Source: Ixodes scapularis
Taxonomy: Eukaryota; Arthropoda; Arachnida; Ixodida; Ixodidae
Reading direction: 5' to 3'
Assembly: GCF_016920785.2 (NCBI RefSeq)
Contig: NW_024609846.1
Coordinates: 79,245,816 to 79,309,815 of the forward strand
DNA: 64,000 nucleotides
Below are positions 1 through 11,960 of the stretch, piece after piece. Each line of letters starts with the position of its first letter. Within the stretch, counting starts at the first letter, position 1. A program made the position numbers and the translations under genes. The notes below the pieces were generated by a model. It was given only the letters and a program-made list of their open reading frames with translations. It was not told the origin of the DNA and made no database searches.

Positions 1-14
1 TGTTTGCTTTTGCA

Positions 15-105
15 GCTCTCGTGCACCAAGGGCAGCTGCCAACGCTATGAGCTCGCGCTTCTAGCCTTCGCTGCGGTACAACATAAGGTGAAACGGAGTA
101 TAATA
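15..105. repeat. Partial copy of the 4222 MITE at the window edge
   Basis: This segment is the inverse of about 4222-4312 with only a few differences, for example a shared GCCAACGCTATGAGCTCGCG block. The other half of this copy would lie left of the window. Together the two copies form an inverted pair about 4.1 kb apart. Confidence 0.75.
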
Positions 106-933
106 CGACTTTTTTTTAACTCCCGAAAAGAAGAAAGAAAAGAGGAACAAGTTATGTATGAAACGTGATTGCTCACTCGCGACCTGGAGACTACTTTGTA
201 TGTCCCTCACCACGTATTATAACTGTTGTTACGAACTGTTTCATCCTGTCACTGTTGTAGTTTTTTTTTTTTTTTTTTTTTTGTTAGGATGTTAAAAATT
301 AGGTCGGAATGTTGTGGCCTGCTCCTGTACTGTGGAACTCGTAAAGGACGGAGCGTACCGTTCGGTCTTAGCTACTCTTTGTTTGTTTACTTGCTTTCTA
401 AAGTTATTTTATAACACTTAAAAAAAGAAAAAAAAAAGAATCCGAGGAATAGGCGGAAAAGACGTAACACTTCTGAAGTAGAAGTCCCACGCCCGTCATC
501 CGCCGCCCTCACATAGTCCGCTTCGTTTAGTCGTCCAGCCCGTGACTCCCAGCGCGATGCGACGCCATGCTGAGAATTACGCGAAGGCACAGTGCTTTCA
601 AATCTCTGTTCAACTTTTTTTCTCTTTAATCTACGCATTTGTAGCTTTCTAGAAGCCACTAAATTGGGTATAATATTTGTTTTCTATTTTTAATAGTGAC
701 TGCGTGTCTTCGATGACCCACGGCTTTTATTATATTTGGTGGTTGTCTCGAAACCATAGAAAACGGCACGTGACCATGAAGAAGAGAGTGAGCGCGACTC
801 AAACCGGCCACTTCTTGATCGGTGGTTTTCGGGCGGAAAGAAAACAAATTTCGAGCCGCAAATTGTGTTCTGGGTAGTTGCGCTCTCATATGTCACGTAC
901 AAATAAAAGCCTTTGCGAGCATAAATACCCTGT

Positions 934-947
934 CAGTGTCCCTTTAA
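934..947. repeat. Solo right terminus of a TTAA-type MITE
   Basis: CAGTGTCCCT followed by TTAA is identical to the right end of the complete element at 10866-11310. No matching left end is visible upstream, so it is a truncated copy. Confidence 0.45.
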
Positions 948-3242
948 AGTGAAACGGGGTATAGCCAAGTTTGATGTGGCCCGCTGGTCCCTAAATATTA
1001 ATCGCCCTCCCAGCTAAGCCATGCTTTGTCTTTGCTCCGCGTGAAAAATTTTTAGGGTGTTCAGGAGCGAACAGCTGCGTCCACTCTGACGACATCTGTG
1101 TGCTCTGACACAAAGTGAGGTTGTGACAGCGTCAGTGACTAATGAAGTTATCAGAATAGTCGGAATCGTTTAATCTCTACCGCACGAAGCAAATAATCCG
1201 CTGGGCGTCGTGGAAGGCGAAAAGGAATGTTTCGCCGGAGTTGCTAGTTATATACTCCGAGCGAGAGGTCAGCGCTTCCTCGAACACTTCGGAGCGATAG
1301 ACGCTAGTGCTTGGCTAGAATAGTTTCATTATAAGTTCGAGGTCAGCCGAAGACTCGCACAGGCGCAAACGTGTACCCGTGCTAAATGCGCAAGGTCGAA
1401 GCGCATTCAATGCACTTGATTAGTCTCGTCGGAGATAGCTCTCGCCCAGAAACTCGATGCTCACAGTTTTTGGTGGCAGCCTTTCAATTCTCGTAGGAAA
1501 GCAGAAGACCCCGGCGATCGCTTGTTTGTGCTGTTGCAAACCGTGAAAGAGCGAAGAGCGTCCACGGGGTTGGCTTCCCTGCTTCCCTTCTTTGCTCAGT
1601 GGCGAAACCATCTTCGGGGAGACCGGTAACCGTTTTACTGCCTCTTTCACTTTTTTTTTTATTTGTCCCGGTGTATATTTTTTAAATTTTCATTTATTTG
1701 TTTTATATTCCACAAGAATCGGTGACCTTGACGCCCACTCTTGGCATTTAATGTTCTGTGACGCGATATTTTTTTTTTTTTTTTTTCCTTTTCTTTTAGC
1801 AAGTTAGCTTGATCCTTCACCTGCCCACTACCAACCGACTCCTTTTGTAACTTATATTTCGAGTTCGTAGAGAGACCACACGCCCCAGAGCTGAACCTTT
1901 TGTGTACAGTTGTTTCGTCTAGAAAGGAGCCCGAAATCGTAAAGGCGTCGTTTTTTTCAGGCGGTGTGCTAATAACACTTAAATTATAATAATGATGAAA
2001 TATAATTGTTTCACCTGATTCATAGCTCGCTTCGTTGACAAGCACCTCTATTCTTTATTATATTTAACGATCAATTAACGAAACGATCTCCGAAAAAATT
2101 TAACCGCGTTTCGTTACCGAAATTTTAGCCCTTTTTAACATTTCCAAATATTTCTTTTTCTGTACCGTAACAATTAGTGGAGCTAGAAAGGACAGGCGTT
2201 GCTTTATCCCTGCACCGGTTTCTTCCGCACGGTCATTTAGAGGCAACCTCGCGGTGTCCGTTCATATATGTATTTTCTGTTTCCGTCATATCGTTCACTT
2301 TTCCGTAGTATTGAAGACGTATAAGGTACTCAAGGCTGGAACCTCTGATTGTATTGCCACCTGGTCATCAAGACGTTCGTTCGTTGAAATCTAATAGAAA
2401 ATGACAGGTGTCAGGTGTCAGTTCGATTCAAACCAGCTCGTCGTCGGTATTGGGTAGCATTGAGTTGCGCGACGTCGCGTTTGCTCCACTCACTCACAGA
2501 TGGCGACACTTGTCGGTCTCACCTCAATAGCTGTTTGATTTTTTTTTTTGCTAATTGTTTTTTTACTTTTTTTTTTACTTTTCTATCTGCTGTTTTTATT
2601 TAATTACGCTTCGCGTTAATTTACGAACAACGGGCGTCGTAATTTGTGATCGTACTTTTTGTTTTTGTTTTTTCTTTGCTTGTGCAATTTAGGTTTGAAA
2701 ATTCGCAGCTCCCTGTCAGAGTAACACGACGAAGTGTGAAAGCGTTTAATAATGGAAACGAAACTGAGACCATCCATCTAAGAGTATTAAAAAAAAAAGA
2801 AAGAAAGAAAGAAACGGTTTAGAGTTTGAGGTAGGAGTGAGCAGCAAAGGGTCGTTCAGGCTTTACCAGGACTTTCGCCCCTAAGAAATCGCCGAACCAG
2901 TGTATGTAGCGTGCCCGCGCTCGGAATGACGTATCTGACGCAAGCGCATGCAGTTCCAGCTATCAGAACGGCGAGGAGTGTAAATGTAGCTGCGAAGCTG
3001 TTTCCTGTTTGTCGCATTTCCTCTGTAGAAATAAAAGTCGCCATCAACCTCGAACGGCCCAACAATTTGTTGTGCGAAGGTAGTGGCAGCCGGATGTTCT
3101 ACCTCCGTTTCACTGGCAATTCGTACAGGGCCTTTAGGGAATAAGCGTAGAAGCTCACGGTTCTGACCGCGCTTGCCCCCTCGGCATCCGCTGGTTCGCC
3201 AGTTTATAAAGGACATCGTTTTGCAGGCTTTTATACCCTATA

Positions 3243-4510
3243 GTTACACTAGCGCTCTCAGCTGCCATTAAGACAGCGATCGTTGACAGCTCCCAACTGT
3301 CATTGAGCTCACCTTACACGGTGCATAGGTCTAAACAACCCCAGTTGAGATGCGGGTTAACAGACTCAGTTGAAACCAAAGCAAAACCAAAGACATGGCA
3401 ATTTTTTTTTAATAGCGATGCAAATAAATTATATGCAAACTTTCATTTATTATAAAAAGCTTAAAATCAAATCAAATAAACTTTTTGTTTTGTTTTTAGA
3501 GTTCAAGCAAGAGAGACACAACGAAAGTCTTACCGGCACGGTGGCACCGACATTACAATGGCCGCCCTCGCTGAGCTTTGGCTATGGTACCTGGAACACG
3601 TCTCCGGCTGGCGTGTTTACCGCGTCCGAAAAAGTGGTCCCTTGATTTCCGTGTGATGACGTCATACAAGTGTCTTGCTGTCGCCGGTCGCGATCCTGGC
3701 GGCGTTTCAACAGCTGTCGTGTAGGTGGCAGACGCCTATTCTGCTGCAGGTCGCTCTCCACTTTGGCAGTCCACGGAAACTCGAGCAGCCAGTGGTTGGG
3801 ACGCCGTAACGACAGCGACACTCGCGTTCGGTTGTGCTACTCGCAGCTTCTCGTTAGCATTGCTACGACCAACCGCCAGGATCGTAACACGCAGCAGCAT
3901 GATTTTTCGACTTCTGTGACGTCATTTGTTGCCACTTCGGAACTACTTTTGATGTATGGGCAGCATGGGACGCTAAACACACCTGTCGAAAACGCGCTCC
4001 AGGCACCATACACTTTGGCTTCGGCGACGTACCGTGATCGTTCTAGAGGCAGCTTTGTCTCCGAATCATACCTCCTCCGACAATGTTTGTTGCTGCGATA
4101 CTTTCTAGATACCTCCCCCAATCTTCCGCAGTAGCAAGTGCTTCGCTGGTGCTGGCCGCATTGGCGGCGATGCGGCAAACGCCGCCATCTTGAGCTCTAT
4201 ATTGAGAAGCGAACCCCCATCAGTTATACTCCGTTTCACCTTATGTTGTACTGCAGCGAAGGCTAGAAGCGCGAGCTCATAGCGTTGGCAGTTGCCCTTA
4301 ATGCACGAGAGCTTGTGCGGCCGAGATGTGCCCTAGAGCAAAGAGCTTGCGTTGTAGCATTTCCCGTGGTACATCATAAGGTGAAATAAAGTATAACCGA
4401 GGTAAGATCGTTAGCGGCTCAATGACAGTTGACGCCGCCATGTAACTCCGGCCAATCGCGATCGAGTCAACTGCCGTTGATTTAATGACAGCTAAGAGCG
4501 CTAGTGTAAC
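3243..4510. mobile_element. TA-flanked TIR element, 1268 bp
   Basis: The ends are inverted copies starting GTTACACTAGCGCTC and continuing with T/C differences through AGCTGYCATTAA (about 28 bp). TA stands on both sides (3241-3242 and 4511-4512), the target duplication of the Tc1/mariner group. A second internal inverted match, CAACTGTCATTGAGC, lies further in. Open frames of 154 (+) and 113 (-) codons overlap inside but show no DDE/D transposase features I recognise, so it is probably non-autonomous. A MITE is nested at 4222-4401. Confidence 0.7.
4222..4401. mobile_element. Nested MITE with GTTATACT...CACCTTATG termini
   Basis: The two ends, GTTATACTCCGTTTCACC at left and the inverse of a GTTATACTTTATTTCACC copy at right, form imperfect terminal repeats that continue through TTATGWTGTAC. 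The left two thirds match, inverted and nearly identical, the first 105 bases of the window. A third fragment, GTGAAACGGGGTATAGCC, sits at 951-968. The element lies inside the larger TA-flanked element. Confidence 0.6.
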
Positions 4511-6369
4511 TAAGGCAGTAGAAGTGCGAGGCGCGAAACTTCTGGAGAGTAAACGCTCATGATTGCGATGTCTCGTCAGAAAGCTCCAGCTGGTGCTTTT
4601 ATGCTACGCACCTATTGAGTCCTCCGGTGTTTAGTTATTTCAAACTATCGACGTTAATCGAGGCAATACTTTCTTACCAGATTTGTCGTGGGACAGTCGG
4701 CTTTTAGCATTCGCGCCCTTTGCCAAATGCAGCCTGCTGAAATATCGTTCGTTACAGGTGAGTTCTTATGAATTAAGGGGTGCGTTTGTGTCCGGATATT
4801 CTTTACTTTTATTTTTAATAAAAAAAGATTGAATGCAGTAAAATTAAACTCCCAATTCCATTAAAAAAAGGATCGTTGATAAACTTCGCATTTTTAGCGA
4901 AAAAATAAATCCGAGAAAAACACCCTCTGAATTTCACACACACACACACACAGACACACAAAAAAATAACTTCGAAAACACGGAGCCTTCGTTATAATCC
5001 AGCCCCGTTCTACCGCTAGTCTGTCAAACGTGATGAGCAACGGCGCGAACCTGTTATTTTCGGCTAACGCCTTTTCGGAACCTTTTCCCGGATTTCGGTT
5101 TCTGCCGGCAATTGAACTCGTCGTGCGACGACTGTTGAGGAACGCTGCTGACATGTCGACACATGTTGCAACTCCATGCGGAAACCACACTGAGTAGCTC
5201 TTAAGTTGTCCGAACGTCTTCGAGCGTCTGTTTACGTCGAAGACGCCGTGATGCAGGACGGTGAGTAGTTTTACTGTTGTATACCGTCCGTACTGGAAGC
5301 GGAATCGAGCCTTACGGGTTCTGCAGAACTTGACTATTGTAACTCTGACTAGGTGCTCGATATCGATCGACGAGGGAACTACACGTGTGAGAGTAGAAAA
5401 AAGAAGACAAGTGTTGGCTTGTAGCATGAGGTTGCAGCAGAGCTATCCCAATCTGGTCATACAGTTTCTTTGTAAAAACAGAATTGGAAAGAGCCGTCGT
5501 TCGATTAGTAAATATATATATATCGGTTCTCTGAAATAATTTAACCCTGGTGACGTTGCTATGGCATGTGTAATGACACTCGAAGGTAAAGGCTGCATTA
5601 ATTTTGGATACCTGCTTCGTAAACCTTTTATTTGTTCCTAGCGTCCCGCCGAACGGGTTGAATATACTGCGCGAGATTTGCTAGGTGCTTTTATTGTATA
5701 TTTTAAAGCTGCTCAGCAATGGATACTGGTCTGCACAATAGCGTGCATTATATTTTTCGAACATCTGTATTCCAAATGCCCAAGAAACGTTCGCAGTGAT
5801 TCGCACAATTCGTTTTTGTGCCCTGTCCCCAGGCAGTGGTAACCCCGGCGGGAAATGAATAGAGAGTATTCACTGGCGGCCATATCTGTGTGCGCGGCTG
5901 CTGAGCGCGTGCTGACGGCGAGCTTCCGCAGTTCTTTTGCATCGTGCATTCCGCACCACCAGGTTTGCCGGTCCTAGCAGGCTATTAATGTGAGCTCATT
6001 CTGAGCATGCGCTCTAAACATCGCCCTCAAATATGGCGTCCAGTGAATACCCCCTGTAACGCCTAACCGAGGAAAGTGAAATCGCTGATATATCTTCGGG
6101 ATTTACGTCACCGTATGAAGTGTTTGTGTCCTTTCTTCCATGCAATTCCTATTTCTGCTTTAAAATTGAGTTAGCACCGGCAGTACCCCAAAGCGTCTTT
6201 TGTAGCGTGGTGTTGAGCTGAACAGACAGTGCTTAAAAACTGCGACACCGACACGATCGGCCTTCATAACATTTGGTAGAATAAATATTTTTCAACACTG
6301 TCTATTTGCCTGCGCCCTATGTGACCGCTTCATTCCTCAAACTTCCTAAGGCATTTTTGAATCAAATCA
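4511..6369. other. Gene-free stretch
   Basis: This stretch contains a short CA repeat (4937-4963) and a 177-codon minus frame (4894-5427) without recognisable domains. A perfect splice-donor-like GTGAGTAG at 5261 sits in CpG-richer DNA, but no exon can be supported. Confidence 0.4.
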
Positions 6370-7204
6370 AGTAGCGGCTGTTTCCATCTTCCAGGCAAAA
6401 ACAAAATTTGTAAATCCTAGTTTACTATGCGAAGTCCAGCAGATTTTAGCTACACTCTCTTCGATCGGGTTCTTGAACATGTGCATACATATAAATATCT
6501 TGGGGTTCATTTCACGTCAAACATCTCCTGGGAAGCCCGCATCAATCATATAAGTGCAAAAGCAAATCAAAGCGATCAGTTTTCTAAGACGAATTCTTCA
6601 CATGGCCAACTGGGAAACAAAGTTTGTAGCATATATCGCCCTCATTCGATCTCAACTCGAATGCGCTTCTATCATGTGGAATCCACATCAGTTTTATTTC
6701 ACACAAAAACTTGAATCGGTGCAAAACTGAGCCTCACGCTTTATTCTTAAAAAACTACACGCGCACAAGCATCATCTTACTAAGGGAAAAACTTGAACTA
6801 CCACCTCTTGCAGACAGAAGGGAAACCCAAAGACTTGCATCATTACATACTTTGTATTACCATTGCCCATCGAAGAGAGAATCATGTATTGCCGGGCTGC
6901 AAGACATATTTCCGCGCGTACTGACAATTCGCAAAAACTTCATTTGTTCACCCCACGAACCAACCTCTTTAAATTCTCACCATGTACAGTTACCTACATA
7001 CGAATGAAACTCCCTTCCTGACAATATTGCAATCATCCAACACTTATACGCATAGCAACCGTTACACACGTTTTCTTGTTTTATTTCTTTTATGTTTGTT
7101 TTTGAATTTATTATTGCCCCCCCCCCCCCCCCCCCCCACCCCTTTACCCTCCTTTATGTAAATCCCTATGGACGCTTTCAGAGTATAATGAATGAAATGA
7201 AATC
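6370..7204 (+). mobile_element. LINE 3' end (CR1/L2-like), reverse transcriptase C-terminus
   Basis: Two adjacent frames read VLEHVHTYKYLGVHFTSNIS (6465 onward) and, after frame breaks, LKNYTRTSIILLREKLELPP with LHTLYYHCPSKRESCIA. 'YKYLGV.....LSW..HI..I..KA' followed by 'LPPL..RR....L..L..' is the C-terminal thumb/connection region of non-LTR retrotransposon reverse transcriptase. The sequence then runs through a 21-C tract (7117-7137) to a TGAATGAAATGAAATC tail, typical of CR1/L2-type 3' ends. It is 5' truncated and frameshifted, hence inactive. Confidence 0.8.
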
Positions 7205-8869
7205 AACAATCATGATCAGAGTGGTCGTTTTAATGCTTCGACGTTTTTGTTTTTTTTAATATTTGCTTTTTTTATTATTTTTATTACACTTTATCAGGGG
7301 TGAGTAAGCGTGCACGCCAGTTTATTTCACTAGCAGTAATGTGAGCTGGTCTCTGGGCAGTTTTATTTTCAACACCAGTCTGAACGTTCATGACCGTGGC
7401 TGTGACCATTTCGATCATCGGTTTCCGTAATTACGCTGTAGAAACATTCTTCAAGATTATTTCAGCTGCTTGCGCGATATCTGTGTTGTCGTATTGACGG
7501 CACGAAATTAGCTCATCCACCGATCTGGGCAACACGCGTGGTCCGAAACAAGTTGCTGTTGTTTTGTAGCCGAAAGGTGTCATACCGAGGCAACATTGTC
7601 GTTGTCGTCCATGTTGTGCTGATGTTGCCACGATGTGACAGGGTTGTCGGACAACACGGGGAGCGAGCAACAACTTGCCCGACCGTTGAACAACATGTGC
7701 TGCTGTTGCCGTCGTGTTGCCCCAGTGCGACAGCGCTTTAAAGGGAAGCTGAAGCGGTTTTGTATTTGAGGGAACACTATTTGACCTCCAGGATCCCAAA
7801 TATCAAAATTATTATTATTATTATTATTAATTTGGTGCATGGAGGCTGCAGAAAGTTATTTTCAAAGTACCGCATCTTGAGCGCCTATCGAAGCTATGCA
7901 CGCGCACACTCGCTATTCCCTTAAAAGGGCAGAACAGGAGCGGCGGGATGTTTCGGTGGCGCCCTCGTGTGTTTACCTCTCGTAACGTCATTACCTTGCG
8001 AACAAGTTCCATGGTGTTAGTTAGGAGCACGGCGGAAGATTGAAATCGTAGCGCTCTGAAACCAAAACTGCCAACACCGTCGAAATTGAAGTTCTTACAT
8101 TTCTCTTTTATCCGTCAATGAGGTATAATTTGCTCACGTCATTGTCAGCATTCGGCCAATCGTGGAAGGCCAAACACAGCGACGCTTTCGATCGCGCACG
8201 TCGCCAATACCTGGCAAGCTTGTGATTGCGCGCGCGGCCCTTGAGCGACGCGCGCTTGGCGGCCGAAAGGTCCTCTTATGACATCACAACTGGACGGAGG
8301 TTTTTCGTGTTCTCTCTCGTTTAGTTACATCTTCGTGGAAAACGAAGTTGATATTCAGATTCACGGGATAACAATACGCTTTAATCAACCTCTATCTCGT
8401 TTTTTTAAAGAAGTGTTTCTGCTTCCCTATCTACACGCGGCCCTGACTTCGCGGGATAATAATCACGCCCTGATTGATTAGTTTTCCTGAGCTTCTACAA
8501 GCTCCTGTTGTATCGAGTTCAACATGTTCTTGAGCTGGAAGGCATTCGTTTCGTTCGTATTCTCGGAGAATTGCTGCGAGGCCAGCATTGTAGTAACGCC
8601 CAAGTTGCTGGGGCACTGACTATATCAACAATGTCACGCCAAGGCATTGGACAGTTTTGTGGATCATTCCGACGTCCCCGGTAATCATACCCGATACTCC
8701 GCCGCCGCCTTTGCGCGTGCATCGTATCGGGGGCGTCGAAACGACCTACTAAACTCTCTATTATGCCGCCGTGCGTTTGTGTAATCACTGTTACGTGATG
8801 CAACGGTTTCACTGTAATGGCTAAACTTCTCGCCTACAGCGGAAACCAGCGTCACCACCATACGTAAAG
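7205..8869. other. Gene-free stretch with repeat ends
   Basis: This stretch contains TTAAAGGGAAGCTGAAGCGG at 7738, which looks like one terminus of a TTAA-type element with no matching right end, and a TTA repeat (7809-7828). Part of 7590-7720 reads as a degenerate GTTGT/CAACA-rich repeat. The open frames have no recognisable domains. Confidence 0.4.
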
Positions 8870-9318
8870 GCTGTTCAAACGCGCGCGCGCGCCTCTTGGT
8901 GAAACCAGCCTTCCGAACGTTTGTCGTTTGACAGAGCTGCACATAGATGGCACTACCGCGCCGGAGCGAGCAAGAACGTTGTTTGATTTGGCATTCGACG
9001 CCGCGGCGTCTGCTGCAGAAGTAGCGTGTCGTCTGCTTTCCGCACAAGTGCCTTTCTTTGCTCCCGGCTCGCGACGCCGTAAAAATCTCGTCTTCTGCCG
9101 CAGGTGCGCACGAAGTAACGATGTACCGTCGCAGTCGTCTCCTTGTAGCTTGATAAGCGCGATGGCTGCTGCCTGCGTGCCACAAACGTGCCGTTCGTGG
9201 TTGTGAAGTCTGCAACTCGCGGCCGCACTGCGAACGGCGCGGTGCGAGGCGTGACGGCTGAACTCGTGCGAGTTGTGATTTTGTGACTTGTGAGTGCTTG
9301 TACCGCGGCCTGTCCCCA
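8870..9318. promoter_or_regulatory. CpG-rich island-like stretch
   Basis: This stretch is visibly enriched in CpG compared with its AT-rich surroundings and leads into the candidate exon at 9319. Both strands are open in several frames here (minus-strand frames up to about 175 codons), which is what CpG-rich stop-poor DNA does; none resembles a known family. It could be a promoter for a + strand transcript. Confidence 0.35.
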
Positions 9319-9429
9319 TGGTGACCACCGTTGCCACGATTTCCACCGTTTCGTCGACGTCGTTCGCTCCCAGCAAACCGACACTAGTGCAGAGCGGTGC
9401 TGTTGCCCCTACCCCCGAGAAGGGTCAAG
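9319..9429 (+). CDS. Possible first coding exon of an unidentified protein
   Basis: At the right end of a CpG-rich stretch an ATG in good context (CCCCATGG) opens MVTTVATISTVSSTSFAPSK, then PTLVQSGAVAPTPEKGQ, followed by a GTAATT donor-like site at 9430. The 37 residues are rich in Ser, Thr, Val and Pro, like a disordered N-terminus. Composition changes sharply after 9430 to AT-rich repeat sequence. I do not recognise the protein and found no convincing downstream exon on this strand. It could be a real first exon whose partners lie in the repeat-rich region, or a chance ORF in CpG-rich DNA. Confidence 0.33.
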
Positions 9430-9732
9430 GTAATTTTGTTCCTCGATGTTTTAAAATGCAGGGTTGCTTACCAATTCAGGCGTACTCACGCAGACGTTCT
9501 TTTGACGCCGATCCGTCTGGCTCGGGAGCGGAAAAATGAAAACAGTCGCGACATATATATATATATATAGTCATGCCTCATTTATGCGGATCCCGTTAAT
9601 ATGAATACCCCTCTGTGTAGACACCATTTTTGGGGACAATCTGGGGAAATACATGCATTTTTTTCTTGTCATTATGGACAACTCACATTATGGATGTCTT
9701 TTTGAGGGGGGAACGGAGGTGCACATTAGCGA

Positions 9733-9737
9733 GACAT

Positions 9738-9789
<52 letters not shown>
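9733..9789. repeat. (AT)n microsatellite
   Basis: This is an almost pure AT dinucleotide run of about 57 bp. It abuts the 3' end of the minus-strand Penelope-like element, and AT tracts are frequent insertion neighbours of such elements. A shorter run lies at 9554-9569. Confidence 0.9.
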
Positions 9790-9793
<4 letters not shown>

Positions 9794-10399
9794 GAGAGAA
9801 AGAGAGAAAACGTAGCGCAGGATGCCGAAAAGTATAAACGGCAGAAAAAGGTACTTGAGACGGTTCTTTGGAGTTTTATAACATATTATTTGTGAAGTCG
9901 GTCGACGTTTCGGCCTAAGACAGACCTTTTTCAAGACCGGTTACATGAGACGAAATATTGACACTCCTTGGCTACATCGCGTGGCCCATGACGTCAAGCG
10001 AATATGCATATTCAAAATACCTGGCTCCTTCAAGAGCCCCACGGTAGACTCGACACAGGTATCGCCACAAAAGCCTATCTTTTGGGGCCTAGCCTGAAGG
10101 ATGAGCCCCCAGCGTCAGCCTGGCCGGGGAAGAAGACTCGTACATCACTGGAAAGTGATTGAACGTAAACGGAGAGGCAGCCACAAAACAGCAGGCGCCA
10201 GATGCTCAGCGGAAAACAAAATCAACAAACGCAAAACCTTAAAAAAATAGCATTTGAAAAAACACGTTAGCAGCTGCCTTTTCAGTTTAAAATATTAGAA
10301 TGTCCTTTACATAAAATAACACGTGTAGCTCACGCAAATACAGGAGCTGGTCATGTTCACCGCGTTAATGGAAGACATAATGCCGGGATGTTCATTGAT

Positions 10400-10850
10400 C
10401 CCGGCTTTGGCAGTGTTAAACTTGTGACTAAGGTACGATTTTTTTTGTTCACGATCTCGGTTACTTTTGAAACCAGACTGTGAAAATGTAGCTTCGAGCA
10501 TATCGAATGAATGTGTTGGCATGCTGACATGTTTTGAAATGGGGAGTGTGGGGATTGATTTTGCACGCTCTCTGTGATTACTAAACCGCAGTCAGATAGG
10601 CGTCTCTGTCTGGCCCACGTACTGCACACCGCAAGACTGCATTGGAAAAGGTGTAGTAACTTACTGGTGTCGCAATTCAATTTGCTATAAATTTTGTAGA
10701 GGTGAAATTGGAGTTTGTACTCTCTATAGAGTTTCTCGGTGTTACGTGTTGGCAACGGTGTAGGAAGGCTGGGTGTGGGCAGACCCCACATCTTGACTTC
10801 CCGCGTGGCCGACTCCCAGTGCTCTTAGTAACAGTTTGTCTTGGACCTAA
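10400..10850 (-). pseudogene. Penelope-like GIY-YIG endonuclease fragment
   Basis: Around 10600-10660 a minus-strand frame reads SCGVQYVGQTETPI, the second half of a GIY-YIG nuclease motif with the usual preceding Cys. A stop codon and a frameshift follow at once. The rest up to 10357 is open in another frame, so at least one indel has occurred. Confidence 0.7.
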
Positions 10851-10865
10851 TTATGGAATCCTTAA

Positions 10866-11310
10866 AGGGATACTGAACGAAAGAATATAGTGTCCATAAT
10901 AAGTGGCGCACGTTCTTTCCACGAGCCAGCAGCCGCCGGTGTGCGCGAGCACACGGAACGAAAATGACGTCGAAGACCTCCATTCGCGGTTAAGATGACA
11001 GTGAAATGTATGGGCTTCGGACCAAAGGAGAATAGAGACAAGTTTTTTATCTACACAGTGGTGTCTGGCGTAAAAGGTAAGCGATGAATTGGTATAACAA
11101 GCACGTAGCTTTCACTTGTAGAGATGAAAAGCCTGTCTTTATTGTACTTTAGTCCGAAGCCCGTGCATTTCACTGTCATATCTCAACCGCGAATGGAGGT
11201 CTCTGACGTCATTTTCGTTGCGTGTGCTCGCGCACACCGACGGCTGCTGGCTCGTGGAAAGAACGTGCGCCACTTATTATGGACACTAAATTCTTTGGTT
11301 CAGTGTCCCT
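10866..11310. mobile_element. TTAA-flanked MITE with about 150-bp terminal inverted repeats
   Basis: The element starts AGGGATACTGAACG and ends with the inverse, CAGTGTCCCT, and is flanked on both sides by TTAA (10862-10865 and 11311-11314), the target duplication of piggyBac-type elements. The inverted arms extend about 150 bp, including GTGGCGCACGTTCTTTCC and ACCTCCATTCGCGGTT. It has no transposase ORF. It sits inside the Penelope-like element, so it is younger. Confidence 0.85.
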
Positions 11311-11543
11311 TTAATGTAACTCGAGCGTCTGTACACCACACGGGGGACGGGTAATAACGTTTGCGAGGCGTTCACTCTGTTGTAGAATATTCAAATGTCT
11401 CCCTAATATGGCGGTGACATTCGGAGAGTTATTGCTGAAGGTCAGCACGAGGCTGGCCTGTCGGCTTGTTTCCGCCTGGGCAGCGCTGTCACCTAACAAG
11501 AGGTCGCGATCAAACAGCGCAAACAAACACGGACGAAGGAGAA

Positions 11544-11585
11544 AAACACGCAGACGGTACAAGCGCTTGTACCGTCTGCGTGTTT
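11544..11585. repeat. Perfect 42-bp palindrome
   Basis: Twenty-one bases ending GGTACAAGC are followed immediately by their exact inverse with no loop. The palindrome lies where the Penelope-like RT and linker should join. Beside it stands CTTACATTATGAT, also found next to the palindrome at 22879-22987 (as CTTACATCATGAT). Confidence 0.9.
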
Positions 11586-11590
11586 CTTCC

Positions 11591-11960
11591 TTACATTATG
11601 ATCTGTGAACCTAGGCTGTACGGAATACTGGTTCTGCAAGGCCGAGGGTGACGACTGTTGAAGTGCAAATATTTCTGGCTGTCCGTGGGCTTTCGATACA
11701 GTTGAGTGACCAGATTTGTGTCCTTAGTTATTACTCTAACGTCTAAGAAATTAATGTCAGTTTTCGAGTAACTCAGTGAAGGGAACGGAAGAGTGCGCGG
11801 AGTTAAAATCTGCGATAAACTTGAGAAGCTCATTTTCCTGCGTATGACCAGATAGAAAAATACGTCATCAATAAACCTTTTGTAGAACATCGGTTGGAGC
11901 CGAATGGCCCCCGAACTTTGCAGATATATTTATGGGTGACCTAGAATCAACTTTTCTCGC
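11591..11960 (-). pseudogene. Penelope-like RT fragment (catalytic region)
   Basis: The minus-strand product contains KRFIDDVFFY, the RFIDD-type catalytic box of Penelope RTs, then INFLDVRV, LYRKPTD, YLHFNSRHP and SIPYS, all standard motifs in the right order. Just upstream on the minus strand (11890-11960) a shifted frame continues the palm region. No intact start exists, and the region that normally follows SIPYS is missing. Confidence 0.85.

Larger units (their letters stand above)
1..3242. other. Gene-free, AT-rich repeat-bearing stretch
   Basis: Apart from the MITE fragments at 15-105 and 934-968, this stretch holds T-runs (260-282 and about 1770-1786) and an A/GAAA-rich run (about 2788-2814). 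Open frames are short and look random. I see no gene. Confidence 0.5.

Noticed and set aside
8685..9384. Long minus-strand frames of 143-176 codons
   Set aside because: Three overlapping frames are open at once in CpG-rich, stop-poor DNA; no motif or family pattern is seen in any.
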